Shown here: positions 5,891 to 6,172 of the stretch, piece after piece | Layout: each line of letters begins with the position of its first letter | How positions within the stretch are numbered: the stretch's first letter is position 1 | From: JAEKLB01 sp050249235 | GTDB taxonomy: Bacteria > Actinomycetota > Acidimicrobiia > Acidimicrobiales > CADCSY01 | DNA length: 6,172 nucleotides | Direction: 5' to 3' | Assembly (NCBI GenBank): GCA_050249235.1 | Contig: JBFWQW010000139.1 | Span: forward strand, 1-6,172 | The notes under the pieces: generated by a model | What the model saw: the letters and a program-made list of their open reading frames with translations, nothing else | The model's database searches: none | What the model was told of the DNA's origin: nothing | Position numbers and translations under genes: made by a program

Positions 5891-6172
5891 TCACGGCCCC
5901 GACCGGTCAGGTGCGACCACGCTGTGGTCAGCCCGAGGGCGGCGAGGACGACGATCGACGGCTCCGCCGCCATCCGGAACCGCTGGTTCCCGTAGCTGGC
6001 GGCGGCGGTGAGCACGACGAGGACGATGGTGCCGAACAGGGGGGCTACGGGCAAACGGCGCCGGAGCCCGACCACCGACCCCACCCCGGCGGCGGCGGCC
6101 AGCAGCAGGTAGGCGGCGTAGCCGGCCCGGAGCCCGGCCTCGGACCGACCCTCCCGGGCTTCCTCGGCGAGC
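5875..6172 (-). CDS. C-terminal end of a second polytopic GT-C-like membrane protein (5' end outside window)
   Basis: The frame is open from the right edge to TGA 5877-5875, giving 98 codons. It begins in a hydrophilic stretch (LAEEAREGRSEAG), then has three hydrophobic helices: YAAYLLLAAAAGVGSVVGL, a basic loop LRRRLPVAP, LFGTIVLVVLTAAASYG, and PSIVVLAALGLTTAW. The segment SYGNQRFRMAAEPSIVVLAALG lines up with VYGSIRFRVAAEVPLLALAAVG near the end of the next gene (Y-G-x-x-R-F-R-x-A-A-E). I therefore infer a tandem paralogue of the PMT/ArnT-like enzyme. The catalytic N-terminal loop is not in the window, so activity cannot be judged. A shorter internal start (GTG 6084) exists, but hydrophobic coding continues upstream of it, so I read it as a truncated gene and not a small one. 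Confidence 0.65.
   Translation of the reverse strand, partial: LAEEAREGRSEAGLRAGYAAYLLLAAAAGVGSVVGLRRRLPVAPLFGTIVLVVLTAAASYGNQRFRMAAEPSIVVLAALGLTTAWSHLTGRGRDGGRA

Noticed and set aside
5431..5894. Two short minus-strand frames (5431-5805 and 5529-5894)
   Set aside because: Both overlap the N-terminal half of the PMT/ArnT-like gene in other frames and are Ser/Pro/Arg-rich shadows.
5000..5995. Plus-strand open frame of 331 codons
   Set aside because: It is in codon register opposite the PMT/ArnT-like gene; the composition (Gly/Glu/Arg/His) is the mirror of Ala/Leu/Pro/Val codons and has no domain signal.
1..6172. CRISPR array, tRNA, rRNA, insertion sequence or phage elements
   Set aside because: The window is fully occupied by same-strand coding sequence. 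I saw no regularly spaced repeats with unique spacers, terminal inverted repeats, transposase motifs or RNA-like conserved stretches.

Overview
The window is very GC-rich DNA with strong G/C preference at third codon positions. It is best explained as a chromosomal segment of a high-GC actinomycete. The AftD/DUF3367-type protein is essentially an actinobacterial family. Its pairing with a GT4 enzyme and ArnT/PMT-like membrane enzymes would fit Acidimicrobiia or a related deep lineage, but the taxon is inference and was not tested.

All supported genes lie on the minus strand and form one tightly packed run, read from the right edge to the left. (1) 6172-5875 is the last 98 codons of a polytopic membrane protein that resembles the end of the next gene. 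(2) 5878-4646 is a complete 410-residue GT-C membrane glycosyltransferase of the PMT/ArnT-like (GT39/GT83) type, overlapping gene 1 by 4 nt (GTGA). (3) 4631-3363 is a cytosolic GT4 glycosyltransferase with the EX7E motif, starting 14 nt after gene 2, or 1 nt inside it if a GTG start is used. (4) 3350-1 is the first 1,116 codons of a large AftD-like alpha-(1->3)-arabinofuranosyltransferase family protein, starting 12 nt after gene 3 and running off the left edge. There is no intergenic gap above about 15 nt, so the promoter lies beyond the right edge and any terminator beyond the left edge.

Read together, the genes look like part of a cell-envelope polysaccharide or glycolipid assembly operon. 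The GT4 enzyme would add sugars from a nucleotide-sugar donor at the cytosolic face. The two PMT/ArnT-like enzymes and the AftD-like enzyme would add sugars from polyprenyl-phosphate donors at the outer face. The AftD-like protein also carries two discoidin/CBM-like beta modules that could hold the glycan. Donors and acceptors cannot be read from the sequence.

The plus strand has very long open frames, including one of about 4.6 kb. These are codon-register antisense shadows: the sense genes almost never use TTA, CTA or TCA. I found no RNA gene, mobile element, CRISPR array or phage feature. The most unusual local structure is a triplicated 12-bp motif at the start of the AftD-like gene that places an ATG in each copy.
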